Below, in pieces: positions 51,283 through 60,045 of a DNA stretch of 64,000 bases (position 1 is its first letter; every line of letters begins with the position of its first letter). Source of the stretch: SIG701 sp045539595 (lineage in GTDB: Bacteria; Bacillota; Clostridia; Oscillospirales; CAG-272); NCBI GenBank assembly GCA_045539595.1, contig JAZQFQ010000092.1, forward strand, positions 1-64,000, read 5' to 3'. Under the pieces are notes generated by a model. The model had not been told where the DNA came from and did no database searches. It saw nothing but the letters and a program-made list of their open reading frames with translations. The translations under genes and the position numbers were made by a program.

Positions 51283-52651
51283 AGTGTGCCTGGACTTTGG
51301 TGAGCCAAGCCCAAAGCAGATCAAGTTCATTGAGAGCAAGACGCGCTACACAGCGTACGGCGGAGCGAGAGGCGGAGGAAAAACGTGGGTAGCCCGGCAG
51401 AAAGCGGTTGCTCTGGCTTTGTCCCATCCAGGTATTAGGATACTGTTTTTAAGAAAGACGTACAAAGACCTACAGGAATCCATTATTGAGCCGATTACCA
51501 GTTTTATAAACTCTGCCACGAGGAACCGGAAGCCCGCAGGACATTTGATCGCCCAGTACAACGCCACACAGAAGGCAATGTATTTCACAAACGGCAGCAA
51601 AATCACCTTTGGTCATCTGCAGCACACCAGCGACATCCAAAGCTACCAAGGCCAGGAATACGACATCATCTTCATGGAGGAAGCCACCCAATTTACGGAA
51701 TGGGAGTTCCGAACGCTTGGCGCTACCCTCCGAGGCGTGAACGATTTCCCGAAGCGGTTTTATCTGACTTGCAATCCTGGCGGTGTCGGCCACCAGTGGG
51801 TAAAGCGGTTATTTGTTGATCGCAGATACAAAGACAGGGAAAACCCGAAGGACTACACATTCATACAGGCGACGGTAGATGACAACAAGCACTTAAAAGA
51901 AGCGTCCCCTGAGTATGTGGATTTGTTGGACAATCTGCCGGAGGACATCCGGTCGGCCCATCGGTACGGTGACTGGAACGCCCTCTCCGGCATGTTCTTC
52001 AATGAAGTCAGTTACGAAACCCACACTTGTGCCCCCTTTTCCATCCCCAGCGAGTGGCCACACTACCGCTGCATGGACTATGGCTTGGATATGTTTTCCT
52101 GTTTCTGGTACGCCATTGACGAGACGGGCCGGAAATACTTCTACCGGGAGTATTATGAGAGCAATCTGACTGTATCAGACGCGGCCGATGCGGCGCTAAG
52201 GTTGACCACAAAGGGTGAAAAGATTGATGCTACCATTGCTCCTCCTGATATGTGGAGTCGATCCAGAGAGACGGGCAAAACCCAGGCACAGCTTTTTGCC
52301 CAAAGCGGCATGCCACTGGTACGCGCCAGCAACAACCGCGTGCAAGGTTGGATGTCATTGAAGGAAGATCTGAAAATCAGGCCCGATGGCAAGCCAGGGC
52401 TCATCTTCTTTAATGACTGCACCCACATCATGAGCGATCTTCAGGCGCTTTTGCATGACACAAAGAATCCGTCCGACGTCGCCAAGGAGCCACACGATAT
52501 CACCCACGGCCCAGACGCTGTCCGCTATGGTTGTGTCACCTGGTCTATGGGTTACCAGCCTCCGGAGGAGGAAGAGGACGAAGCGCAAAGTGACGACTAT
52601 CAATTTGTAATGTGCGGCGGCGAACCCACCGCCAGCTATATGTACATATAA
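51248..52651 (+). CDS. terL: Terminase large subunit
   Basis: The TTG at 51248 (MAKKEKKTPVGEVCLDFG) is chosen because it follows a GTGGAG site; a GTG at 51221 is possible. About 467 residues. Walker A is GGARGGGKT (38-46), Walker B is YDIIFMEEAT (138-147), and CNPGGVGHQWVK and MDYGLDMFSCFWYAID begin the nuclease part. DNA packaging motor. Confidence 0.92.
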   Translation: MAKKEKKTPVGEVCLDFGEPSPKQIKFIESKTRYTAYGGARGGGKTWVARQKAVALALSHPGIRILFLRKTYKDLQESIIEPITSFINSATRNRKPAGHLIAQYNATQKAMYFTNGSKITFGHLQHTSDIQSYQGQEYDIIFMEEATQFTEWEFRTLGATLRGVNDFPKRFYLTCNPGGVGHQWVKRLFVDRRYKDRENPKDYTFIQATVDDNKHLKEASPEYVDLLDNLPEDIRSAHRYGDWNALSGMFFNEVSYETHTCAPFSIPSEWPHYRCMDYGLDMFSCFWYAIDETGRKYFYREYYESNLTVSDAADAALRLTTKGEKIDATIAPPDMWSRSRETGKTQAQLFAQSGMPLVRASNNRVQGWMSLKEDLKIRPDGKPGLIFFNDCTHIMSDLQALLHDTKNPSDVAKEPHDITHGPDAVRYGCVTWSMGYQPPEEEEDEAQSDDYQFVMCGGEPTASYMYI

Positions 52652-52660
52652 GGAGCAAAC

Positions 52661-54442
52661 ATGGCACGAGTCATTTCGACCACAGGGACATACGCCCAGA
52701 AAATTGAAAAGTTTCTCGGCCTGAACGAGAGTAAAAACGGTGACGCACTGCTGAAAATGGGTGAAGCTTCGGAAATGCGCAACTTCCAAGTATCATCCGA
52801 AGGGTGTCTGCTGATCCGGCCCGGCACAAAGACCGTTATGACCCTTGGTGCCGGGCCGGTGCGCGGCATGTGGACTGGCCGTGTTGGCGGTGTGGAGCAC
52901 ACACTGGCGGCATGCGCCGGGCATGTATGGAACATTTCCGGCCTTGCGATTGCTGAAGACTTGGGCGAACTGATCGACGATGTGACCCAATTCTTTGGCA
53001 TGTCCGGCAACGTATACATTCTGAATGGCCATGAGTACAAGGTGTGGACCGGCGAGGGTCAGATGAAGGACGTGGAGGGTTATATTCCCGTTGTTGTGAC
53101 GGCGGCAAAACCTGCCGGCGGCGGCACGGCCCTGGAAAACTACAACCTGCTCACACCCTACCGGCGGCAGAAATTCTCTGGTGATGGCACGAGCAAAGAA
53201 TACCACCTGACGGAATATCCCATTGCCGGCATCAAGGAGGCGACGGTGGACGGCGACAGTGTGGAGCACACGGTTGATTTGAGTTCTGGAGTGCTTACCT
53301 TCACGCAGCCGCCCGGGGAAGGTCTGTCCAACGTGGAGATCACCTACTACGTCAGTCAGAGCAGCCGGGATCTGGTGGTAAAAAAACGCTATCACGAGTT
53401 CTATAACGGACCGACGGACACAAGAGTATTTTTGTATGGCGACGGTTCAAATATCGCCCTATACAGCGGCGTAGATGAGAATGGCGTTGGACGGGCTGAC
53501 TATTTCCCTGCGCTGAATGAACTTCAGGTGGGAACGGCCAATTCCCCCATCACCGCTCTGATTCGGCACTATTCCAGAATGATGGCCTACAAGCCGGACG
53601 AGACGTACAAAGTGGAGTATTCCACCCAAACCCTGATAGACGGCAAGGTCATTTCCGGTTTCTACGTCCGCCCGGTTAATCGCAACGTCGGCAATGAGGC
53701 TATGGGGCAAGTGTATTTGTGTAACAACAACCCTATCTCCCTGTTTTCTGGCGGTGTCTACGAGTGGAAGTCGGCTTATTCTACCGCCACTGTGGACGAG
53801 CGAAACGCAAGCAGGCTATCACAAAGAGTGGAATCCACGCTGCAGGGCTTCCGGTTTTCTGACTGCGTAGCCTTTGACGATGGGTGGCATTGTGAATATT
53901 GGATCGCTTGCAACGGAAGTGTGGTCATTTATAACTACGCAACGGACGTCTGGTACAAGTATACTGGGCTTCCCAACATTACCGCCTTTACTATTGTGGA
54001 TAACTCCCTGTACTTCTCAACGGATGATGGAAGGATCATCAACGTTTCCTCCGCCTACCGAAGTGATGACGGGGAGAACATCGAAGCCTACTGGGAGAGC
54101 GGCAGCATGGATTTTGACTATCCGTGGAAGAAGAAGTGGTCGCAGGAGGCATTTATCGGCCTACGCTCCACTGGCGGCAGCGGCGTTATCGTTACAGCAA
54201 AGAGTGATGTGACCGGAGAATACTACCAGAAGCAGATCGGTTTCGGCTTGAGCGGCTTTGATGATTTGGATTTCGGCAACTTTACCTTCCTGTTCCGCGC
54301 TACACAAAAGGCTATCCGGGCGAGGATCAGGGTGCCAAGATTCCAAATGTACAAGCTGGTATTCTCCTCCGACTCCAATTGCTCCACCGCCGCGATAACC
54401 GATGTTGTCATCATGACAAGGATGCCGAGGAAGGTGAGATAA
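52661..54442 (+). CDS. Beta-rich virion protein between terminase and portal
   Basis: 593 residues starting MARVISTTGTYAQKIEKFLGLNESKNGDALLKMGEASEMRNFQVSSEGCLLIRPGTK. Repeated beta blocks (YILNGHEYKVW, VFLYGDGSNIALYSG, CNGSVVIYNYATDVWYKYTGL) suggest a propeller-like or repeated fold. In P22-like phages this place is used by a tail-accessory or stabilisation protein that plugs the portal. Confidence 0.6.
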   Translation: MARVISTTGTYAQKIEKFLGLNESKNGDALLKMGEASEMRNFQVSSEGCLLIRPGTKTVMTLGAGPVRGMWTGRVGGVEHTLAACAGHVWNISGLAIAEDLGELIDDVTQFFGMSGNVYILNGHEYKVWTGEGQMKDVEGYIPVVVTAAKPAGGGTALENYNLLTPYRRQKFSGDGTSKEYHLTEYPIAGIKEATVDGDSVEHTVDLSSGVLTFTQPPGEGLSNVEITYYVSQSSRDLVVKKRYHEFYNGPTDTRVFLYGDGSNIALYSGVDENGVGRADYFPALNELQVGTANSPITALIRHYSRMMAYKPDETYKVEYSTQTLIDGKVISGFYVRPVNRNVGNEAMGQVYLCNNNPISLFSGGVYEWKSAYSTATVDERNASRLSQRVESTLQGFRFSDCVAFDDGWHCEYWIACNGSVVIYNYATDVWYKYTGLPNITAFTIVDNSLYFSTDDGRIINVSSAYRSDDGENIEAYWESGSMDFDYPWKKKWSQEAFIGLRSTGGSGVIVTAKSDVTGEYYQKQIGFGLSGFDDLDFGNFTFLFRATQKAIRARIRVPRFQMYKLVFSSDSNCSTAAITDVVIMTRMPRKVR

Positions 54443-54883
54443 ATGACAACGGCCAAATGGGTATTTGACAAGGCGATGTCGCTGGCCGACCAGCTCAGCG
54501 ACACCGGCCTTGCGGATTATGAGCACAACCAAGACCTGAAAGACCGGGCGCTTGGGATTCTGAACGTACTTCGAGTGGAGTGCATTTTGGCATCCTCTGA
54601 CTATGCCTCCAGAGTGGGGTGTGGAAAGCGGCCATTGAGCAACGAGATCAAGAGCTGGACATCCACGCTGGATGGCATTGATGACGCGGTGGCCCAAGGC
54701 GCAATGCCCTACGGACTCGCCGCCCAGCTCATGCTGGACGAAGACCCGGACGTCGCCAGCTTCTGCAACCAAAAGTATCAAGAGATGCTTGCCGCACTTC
54801 GTGCCACAACAACGACTGAGTTTGAGTGCATCGAATTCCCTTACGGTAGGCCAGACAAATTTAACGAAGGAAGCAGGTGGTGA
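54443..54883 (+). CDS. Possible head-tail adaptor
   Basis: 146 residues, helical (WVFDKAMSLADQLSDTGLADYEHNQDLKDRALGILNVL...AVAQGAMPYGLAAQLMLDEDPDVASFCNQKYQEMLAALRATT). The internal PYGLAAQLMLDEDPxxAxFxxQxYxEML pattern is common in head-tail adaptor-like genes of Clostridia phages. Its stop lies a few bases before the next start. Confidence 0.55.
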   Translation: MTTAKWVFDKAMSLADQLSDTGLADYEHNQDLKDRALGILNVLRVECILASSDYASRVGCGKRPLSNEIKSWTSTLDGIDDAVAQGAMPYGLAAQLMLDEDPDVASFCNQKYQEMLAALRATTTTEFECIEFPYGRPDKFNEGSRW

Positions 54884-54885
54884 CC

Positions 54886-55131
54886 ATGTATATGAAGAAA
54901 GACCGGGAAGCCCTGGACGCGGTGTTGACCGCCGTCTCCCGCCTGGTGATGGTTGAAAATGAGCGGCTGGAAACGCTGAACGAGATATCAGACGGCTTGG
55001 AAAGGCTTCGTGTGGATGTGCTGAGTGCTTTGGATGCTGCCGCGTTTGCGGAAGCGGACGCGAAGCTGGCAGAGGGCATCAGCAGTATTATGAACTTCAC
55101 CGGAGCGCCAAAACGGGGTGACAAAGAATGA
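54886..55131 (+). CDS. Small helical virion-module protein
   Basis: 81 residues from MYMKKDREALDAVLTAVSRLVMVENERLETLNEISDGLERL. AGGAAGCAGGTGG precedes the start; upstream GTG codons are alternatives. It overlaps the portal start by 4 bp. Function unknown. Confidence 0.55.
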   Translation: MYMKKDREALDAVLTAVSRLVMVENERLETLNEISDGLERLRVDVLSALDAAAFAEADAKLAEGISSIMNFTGAPKRGDKE

Positions 55132-56780
55132 GAGAGCTGACACCGGAGCTGATTTGGCAGCAATACGACAAGGGCCAGCAATTCAATACGCAATTGAATT
55201 TGAACAATAACGTGGAAAACAATGAGAACTTCTATATTGGTCGTCAATGGGAGGGCGTTAAATCTAACGGACTTCCCACTCCTGTGTTTAACTTCATCAA
55301 GCGCATCGTCAACTTTCAGGTGGCATCCACCTCGACAGACAACCTGAAAATCAACGCAAGCCCCATAAAATCCTCCGGCAAAGCACCACTGAGAGAGATC
55401 GAACGGGTATGCGACATTGTGAACAAGCAATTTGAGTCCATTTGGGAGATCACGACAGCGTCACGAAAGACCCGGGAATTCATGCGGGACGCAGCCGTCC
55501 GATGTGACGGCTGCCTGTATTCCTGGTATGACCCTGATTTCAATACCGGTGACGGCAACAAGGGCGGTATCCGCCTGGAAGCGCTGGAAAACACCAGAGT
55601 GTACTTCGGCAATCCTACCGATCGCACCGTCCAAACCCAGCCATACATCATCGTAGAAAAGCGGATGCTGCTGGATGAAGTAAAGCGCATGGCAAAGGAA
55701 TGGGACGGCGATCCGGACGCAATCCAAGCGGACAGCGACGGAAACGCCAACCGCTTTGACCAGATGAGCGGCGACAAAGCGACTGTGCTGTACCGCTTCA
55801 GCAAGGATGCGGAGACTGGCACAATCCACGCTTCCATCTCCGTTAAAGACCAGTTTATCCGTGAGCCATGGGACACAGAGCAGCAGCTTTATCCCATCAC
55901 ATGGATGAGCTGGGATCACGTCCCCAACTGCTACCACGGCGCAGGCTTGGTAGACGGCCTGATTCCAAATCAGGTGTTTGTCAACCGCATGTACTCCATG
56001 GTCTATATGTCCTTGATGACCACCGCCTATCCCAAGGTGGTGTACGACAAGACCAAGGTATCCAGGTGGAGCGCAGCTGTCGGCGCGGCGATCGGTGTCA
56101 ACGGCGATGTGTCGGGTGTGGCTAAGAATATGGACCCTGCCACCATCTCGCCTCAGGTAAGTCAATTCATCCAAATGACCGTGGATATGACAAAAGACCT
56201 GATGGGTGCGACAGACGCAGCCCTCGGCTCCACCCGCCCGGACAACACGTCCGCAATTATCGCCCTCCAGAAAGCAAGTACCGTCCCTGTCGAACTTGTG
56301 AAGCAGAACTTTTACCAGTGTGTAGAGGAACTGGCTCGCATTTGGCTTGACCTGATGCGAACCTACTACGGGAAAAGAGCAATCGGAGTTCTGGAGGTTG
56401 GTACACCGATGGGAATCCTGTTTGAGCAGGAGGAGTTCGACTTTTCCACACTGGAGAATGACCCCATCTACATCAAACTGGATGTGGGCGGCAGCGCTTA
56501 TTGGAGCGAAATTGCCCAGATCCAAACGCTGGACAATCTGTTGATGAACGGCAAGATCCCCACCAGTGAATATGTGCGCAGACTGCCTGAGGGCTATATC
56601 AGCAACAAGCAGGAGCTGATTGACATCCTGGAACGGGAAGAGGAAATGCAGCGCATGGCATTGCTCGAACCACAGCCAGGAGGCCCGGTCGTGACACCGC
56701 AGGAACCGGAGGTTTCTGGCGGCGGCGGTTACGGTGCATTGCAGCGTGCGATCAACGAAGAAGCCGCTGCAGGAGTTTGA
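55128..56780 (+). CDS. Portal protein (P22-like)
   Basis: 550 residues (NNENFYIGRQWEGVKSNGLPTPVFNFIKRIVNFQVAS...YPITWMSWDHVPNCYHGAGLVDGLIPNQVFVNRMYSM...TVDMTKDLMGATDAALGS...NTSAIIALQKASTVP). This matches P22-type portals of Clostridia phages. The C-terminus is Pro/Gly-rich (EPEVSGGGGYGALQRAI). Confidence 0.85.
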   Translation: MRELTPELIWQQYDKGQQFNTQLNLNNNVENNENFYIGRQWEGVKSNGLPTPVFNFIKRIVNFQVASTSTDNLKINASPIKSSGKAPLREIERVCDIVNKQFESIWEITTASRKTREFMRDAAVRCDGCLYSWYDPDFNTGDGNKGGIRLEALENTRVYFGNPTDRTVQTQPYIIVEKRMLLDEVKRMAKEWDGDPDAIQADSDGNANRFDQMSGDKATVLYRFSKDAETGTIHASISVKDQFIREPWDTEQQLYPITWMSWDHVPNCYHGAGLVDGLIPNQVFVNRMYSMVYMSLMTTAYPKVVYDKTKVSRWSAAVGAAIGVNGDVSGVAKNMDPATISPQVSQFIQMTVDMTKDLMGATDAALGSTRPDNTSAIIALQKASTVPVELVKQNFYQCVEELARIWLDLMRTYYGKRAIGVLEVGTPMGILFEQEEFDFSTLENDPIYIKLDVGGSAYWSEIAQIQTLDNLLMNGKIPTSEYVRRLPEGYISNKQELIDILEREEEMQRMALLEPQPGGPVVTPQEPEVSGGGGYGALQRAINEEAAAGV

Positions 56781-56847
56781 GTATCCCACTCGCCGACCAT
56801 AGCGAGAGATAAAATCACGCCTGACCATAGGCGGAAAGGAGCACACA

Positions 56848-57675
56848 ATGGATGAAATCATGACCCACGACGTGGAGGAGATCGGTGCAGACCAGGCCGA
56901 CGTCTTTGACGGCTGGGATGATGATTCGCCCACCGAGGCAGACCAGCCAGAAGTGGACGAGCAGACCGGGGATGAGCCCGAGGAAGACAGCGCGGAGGCG
57001 CAACCAGAGTCGGAGGATGCCCCAAAGGACGATGCGTACCTCACTCTCAAGCACATGGACGAGACCAAGACTGTTACCAAGGATGAGGCTGTCCAGCTTG
57101 CACAGAAGGGTATGGACTACGACCGCATCAGAACGGAGCGTGACGAACTGAAAGCGTACCGTGCTGAGCAACAGCCAGTCATCGACATGATCCAGAAATA
57201 CGCGGAACGTAACGGCATGACAATCCCGGAATACATTGACTTTTGCCGGATGCACGACATCATGGCCGAGAAAGGCGTAGGCGAGGACGCTGCTAAGGAA
57301 GTGCTCGCTCTGGAAAAGCGGGAGGTGGCTGTCGCTCAGAAAGAAGCGGAACAGGCAGAAAGGGCCAATGCGGAGGCAGCGGCCAATCAGCAGCCGGAAA
57401 GCTTACAGGAGCGGGCGCGCCGCGAGGTGCAGCAGTTCCAGAGAGATTTCCCTGATGTAAACCCGGAAGACGTTCCCGCTGACGTGTTCGATATCGTCCA
57501 GAAGGACGATGTCTCCCTCTCCGTCGCTTACGGCAAGTGGCGCATTGCCCAGCAGGCAAAGGAGCTGGAGTCCTTCAAAGCCCAGTCCAGCGCCCGCAAG
57601 AAAACCCCTGGGAGTCTGAGCGGCTCCGTTAAGTCCACGAAGAAAAACCCGCTGTTTGAAGGTTGGGACGATTAA
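56848..57675 (+). CDS. Scaffold protein
   Basis: 275 residues, acidic N-terminus, long helical middle, basic C-terminus (KKTPGSLSGSVKSTKKNPLFEGWDD), the usual scaffold profile before a capsid gene. The N-terminal VFDGWDDD (19-26) and C-terminal LFEGWDD are copies of the same short motif, which may be a shared binding signal. Confidence 0.75.
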   Translation: MDEIMTHDVEEIGADQADVFDGWDDDSPTEADQPEVDEQTGDEPEEDSAEAQPESEDAPKDDAYLTLKHMDETKTVTKDEAVQLAQKGMDYDRIRTERDELKAYRAEQQPVIDMIQKYAERNGMTIPEYIDFCRMHDIMAEKGVGEDAAKEVLALEKREVAVAQKEAEQAERANAEAAANQQPESLQERARREVQQFQRDFPDVNPEDVPADVFDIVQKDDVSLSVAYGKWRIAQQAKELESFKAQSSARKKTPGSLSGSVKSTKKNPLFEGWDD

Positions 57676-57697
57676 CCCAATATGTTGAGCCATTGAG

Positions 57698-57742
57698 CCT
57701 GATCGAATGAAGACAGGTTCATCCTCTCTCCATTCGGTCAGG
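57698..57742 (+). other. Stem-loop upstream of the capsid gene
   Basis: CCTGATCGAATG (57698-57709) pairs with CATTCGGTCAGG (57731-57742), a 12-bp stem with one mismatch, 22 nt before the capsid ATG. It may protect or control translation of the abundant capsid mRNA. Confidence 0.55.
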
Positions 57743-57764
57743 AATGGCAGAAAGGATGTAAATT

Positions 57765-58586
57765 ATGGCTATCAATCTGTTCGACCAGTATGAAAAGAAG
57801 GTCGCTGAACGCTTCTCTCTCAAGTCCATCACCGACGCTTATTGCGGCAAAGACTATTCCTTTGAGGGCGTTAAGACGATTAAGATCCCCACCATTGACA
57901 CTGTTCCCATGACCGACTACACCCGCAGCGGCACCAGCCGTTACGGCGATGTGACCGAGCTGGGCGACACCATTCAGGAGCTCACCATGACCCGTGACCG
58001 CGCCTTCGCTTACACCATTGACAAGGGCAACGCCAACGAGCAGTACAACATCAAGCAGGCCAATACCTCCCTGAAGCGTCAGATCGATGAGGTCGTCGTT
58101 CCCGAGATCGACAAGTATCGTCTGGCCCAGTGGGCCGCTGGTGCAGGCACAACCAAAACCGACGGCGCGCTGGATGTGGATAATATTCTGGAGGCAATCT
58201 TCGCTGGATATGCCGCCATGAACAATCTGCTCGTTCCCATGGAAAACCGGGCTGCGTTTGTTGCTGAGTCCGCGTACATTCAGCTCCTGCTGGCCAATAA
58301 GGTAGTTGGCGTCGACACCCTGGGGGCAAAGACCATTTCCACCGGCAAGTCCGGCCCCATCGGCGGCGGCGGTATCGTCCCCGTCCCCGACTCCTACATG
58401 CCCACCGGCGTCAACTTCATCATCAAGTATAAGAACGCCACCGTCGACCCCTTCAAACTGAAGGACTACAAGATCCACACCGATCCTCCCGGTATCTCCG
58501 GCGCTCTGGTCGAGGGCCGTGTAATGTATGATGCTTTCGTCCTGGACACCAAGAAGGGCGGTATCTACGTCTCCAAGTCCGCTTGA
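57765..58586 (+). CDS. Major capsid protein
   Basis: 273 residues (MAINLFDQYEKKVAERFSLKSITDAYCGKDYSFEGVKTIKIPTIDTVPMTDY...ELTMTRDRAFAYTIDKGN...EIDKYRLAQWAAGAG). HK97-like coat of P22-type small phages; the position after scaffold and the pattern agree. GC is high in codons and usage looks optimised for high expression. Confidence 0.85.
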   Translation: MAINLFDQYEKKVAERFSLKSITDAYCGKDYSFEGVKTIKIPTIDTVPMTDYTRSGTSRYGDVTELGDTIQELTMTRDRAFAYTIDKGNANEQYNIKQANTSLKRQIDEVVVPEIDKYRLAQWAAGAGTTKTDGALDVDNILEAIFAGYAAMNNLLVPMENRAAFVAESAYIQLLLANKVVGVDTLGAKTISTGKSGPIGGGGIVPVPDSYMPTGVNFIIKYKNATVDPFKLKDYKIHTDPPGISGALVEGRVMYDAFVLDTKKGGIYVSKSA

Positions 58587-58592
58587 TCCCAA

Positions 58593-58614
58593 GGGCGGGG
58601 CAATAGCCCCGCCC
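58593..58614 (+). terminator. Hairpin after the capsid gene
   Basis: GGGCGGGGC and GCCCCGCCC form a perfect 9-bp stem with an AATA loop. No T-tract follows, so it is more likely a processing or partial-termination hairpin that separates capsid mRNA from downstream genes. Confidence 0.5.
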
Positions 58615-58636
58615 ACCTGTAAAGGAGCGACCGAAA

Positions 58637-59443
58637 ATGGCACTGACACAATTTTTGGATGACCTGAAAATCATCCAGAGACTGGGCGACCAACCAAACC
58701 GTATAGATGGTTTATCCGCGGACGAGATGAAGGAAAAGTTTGATGCCGGCTCTATCATCATCCAGGAGTACATCAACAAGACACTGCTGCCGGAGCTGAC
58801 GGCCGAGTTCAAGACAAAATCACCTGCCGGCTACGGCTACGGCGGCGTTGTCGAGTCCCTTGGAACCGCCGCAGACGAATCCGACCTTGAATTCAAATTG
58901 ACTTCCGCAATGGCCACTCTGTCTGCAGGCGAAGCAAAGCAAGTCGCATTCATAGTCTCATCCCTCAGCAACATGACGTTCCTCGGAACCATGTTTAAGA
59001 GTAGCGCTGGATATGGGTTTGTTTCTGCCACCTCCGGCCTTTATGGCCACACGACATCCATCACCAAGTATTTGCTGGAGAATACGTGGCAGCCGCTGGA
59101 GTGGATCAACCCGCCCATGGAGCTGGGGGTGGAGTACCGCACCACGGAGCGGTGGCTGGGTAAGCCGGTCTACACCAAGGCGGTGGATTTCGGCGCGCTG
59201 CCCAACGCCATATCAAAAAATGTGCTGTACACCAGCAGCGCCGCCGCCAGCGTCATCTCCCTCCACGGGGTTTTGTCCGACGGTTGCTGCGTCAACAGCG
59301 GCACCAACGTAGACCGGTCCGACTTCAGTGACTATACCATCATCGTGGACAACACCCACTGGAACGTGCGTGTGCTCACCAACGGTGATCTCTCCGCCCT
59401 GACCGCCGTGTTCCAGGTCAAATACGTCTACGACGAGAGCTGA
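58637..59443 (+). CDS. Tail-fibre-like protein
   Basis: 268 residues. The segment WINPPMELGVEYRTTERWLGKPVYTKAVDFGALPN is a common C-terminal fibre motif of Firmicutes phages; the ends are beta-rich. The N-terminus (LDDLKIIQRLGDQPNRIDGLSADEMKEKFD) is a trimeric-coil-like anchor. It may be a decoration or fibre protein. Confidence 0.65.
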   Translation: MALTQFLDDLKIIQRLGDQPNRIDGLSADEMKEKFDAGSIIIQEYINKTLLPELTAEFKTKSPAGYGYGGVVESLGTAADESDLEFKLTSAMATLSAGEAKQVAFIVSSLSNMTFLGTMFKSSAGYGFVSATSGLYGHTTSITKYLLENTWQPLEWINPPMELGVEYRTTERWLGKPVYTKAVDFGALPNAISKNVLYTSSAAASVISLHGVLSDGCCVNSGTNVDRSDFSDYTIIVDNTHWNVRVLTNGDLSALTAVFQVKYVYDES

Positions 59444-59455
59444 GGAGGATCATCC

Positions 59456-59764
59456 ATGGACAATTACCTGCCCATGCCGGTGCACGCGGAGTATGCAAAG
59501 CGCATGGAGGAAGAACACAAAAGGCAAAACAAGCGCATTGATGCGCTGGAGGTGAAGGTGACGGAGATCGGTGAATTGACCGTCTCCGTGGCCAGCCTTG
59601 CCCAGTCCGTCGAGCAGATGGTCAAGGAGCAGAAGGAACAGGGTGAACGGCTGAAAACACTGGAGGCCCGGGACGGTGAAACCTGGCGTAAGGTGACCGG
59701 TTACGCGCTCACCGCCCTCATCTCTGCTCTGGTAGGCTTCATCCTGTCCAATATTGGATTGTAA
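59456..59764 (+). CDS. XhlA-like holin-associated protein
   Basis: 102 residues: a coiled coil (MEEEHKRQNKRIDALEVKVTEIGELTVSVASLAQSVEQMVKEQKEQGERLKTLEAR) followed by one C-terminal membrane helix (YALTALISALVGFILSNIGL). This is the XhlA-type layout of Firmicutes phages, next to the holin. Confidence 0.75.
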   Translation: MDNYLPMPVHAEYAKRMEEEHKRQNKRIDALEVKVTEIGELTVSVASLAQSVEQMVKEQKEQGERLKTLEARDGETWRKVTGYALTALISALVGFILSNIGL

Positions 59765-59775
59765 GGAGGATACTT

Positions 59776-60039
59776 ATGGACTTTGGAATCAGCAACGTGA
59801 TCGTGATCACCGTTATTGTCTATCTGATCGGCATGGCAGCAAAGGCTGTCGAAAAGATCCCGGACAAGCTCATCCCTGTTATCTGCGGTGTTGCCGGCGG
59901 TATTCTTGGTGCGGTGGGCATGATGGTTATTCCCGACTATCCTGCCGCTGACATCATCTCGGCTGTTGCTGTTGGCATCGTGTCCGGCCTTGCCGCCACC
60001 GGCGTCAACCAGGTCGGCAAGCAGTTCGCAAAGGAGTGA
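59776..60039 (+). CDS. Phage holin
   Basis: 87 residues with three hydrophobic segments (VIVITVIVYLIGMAA, LIPVICGVAGGILGAVGMMVI, AADIISAVAVGIVSGLAAT). The size and pattern of Clostridia phage holins, with a strong AAGGAGG ribosome site. It would permeabilise the membrane at lysis. Confidence 0.85.
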   Translation: MDFGISNVIVITVIVYLIGMAAKAVEKIPDKLIPVICGVAGGILGAVGMMVIPDYPAADIISAVAVGIVSGLAATGVNQVGKQFAKE

Positions 60040-60045
60040 CCGCAA

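Noticed and set aside
55461..57080. A 539-codon minus-strand frame opposite portal and scaffold
   Set aside because: Portal and scaffold on the plus strand are recognisable, with ribosome sites; the opposite frame has Cys/His-rich shadow composition.
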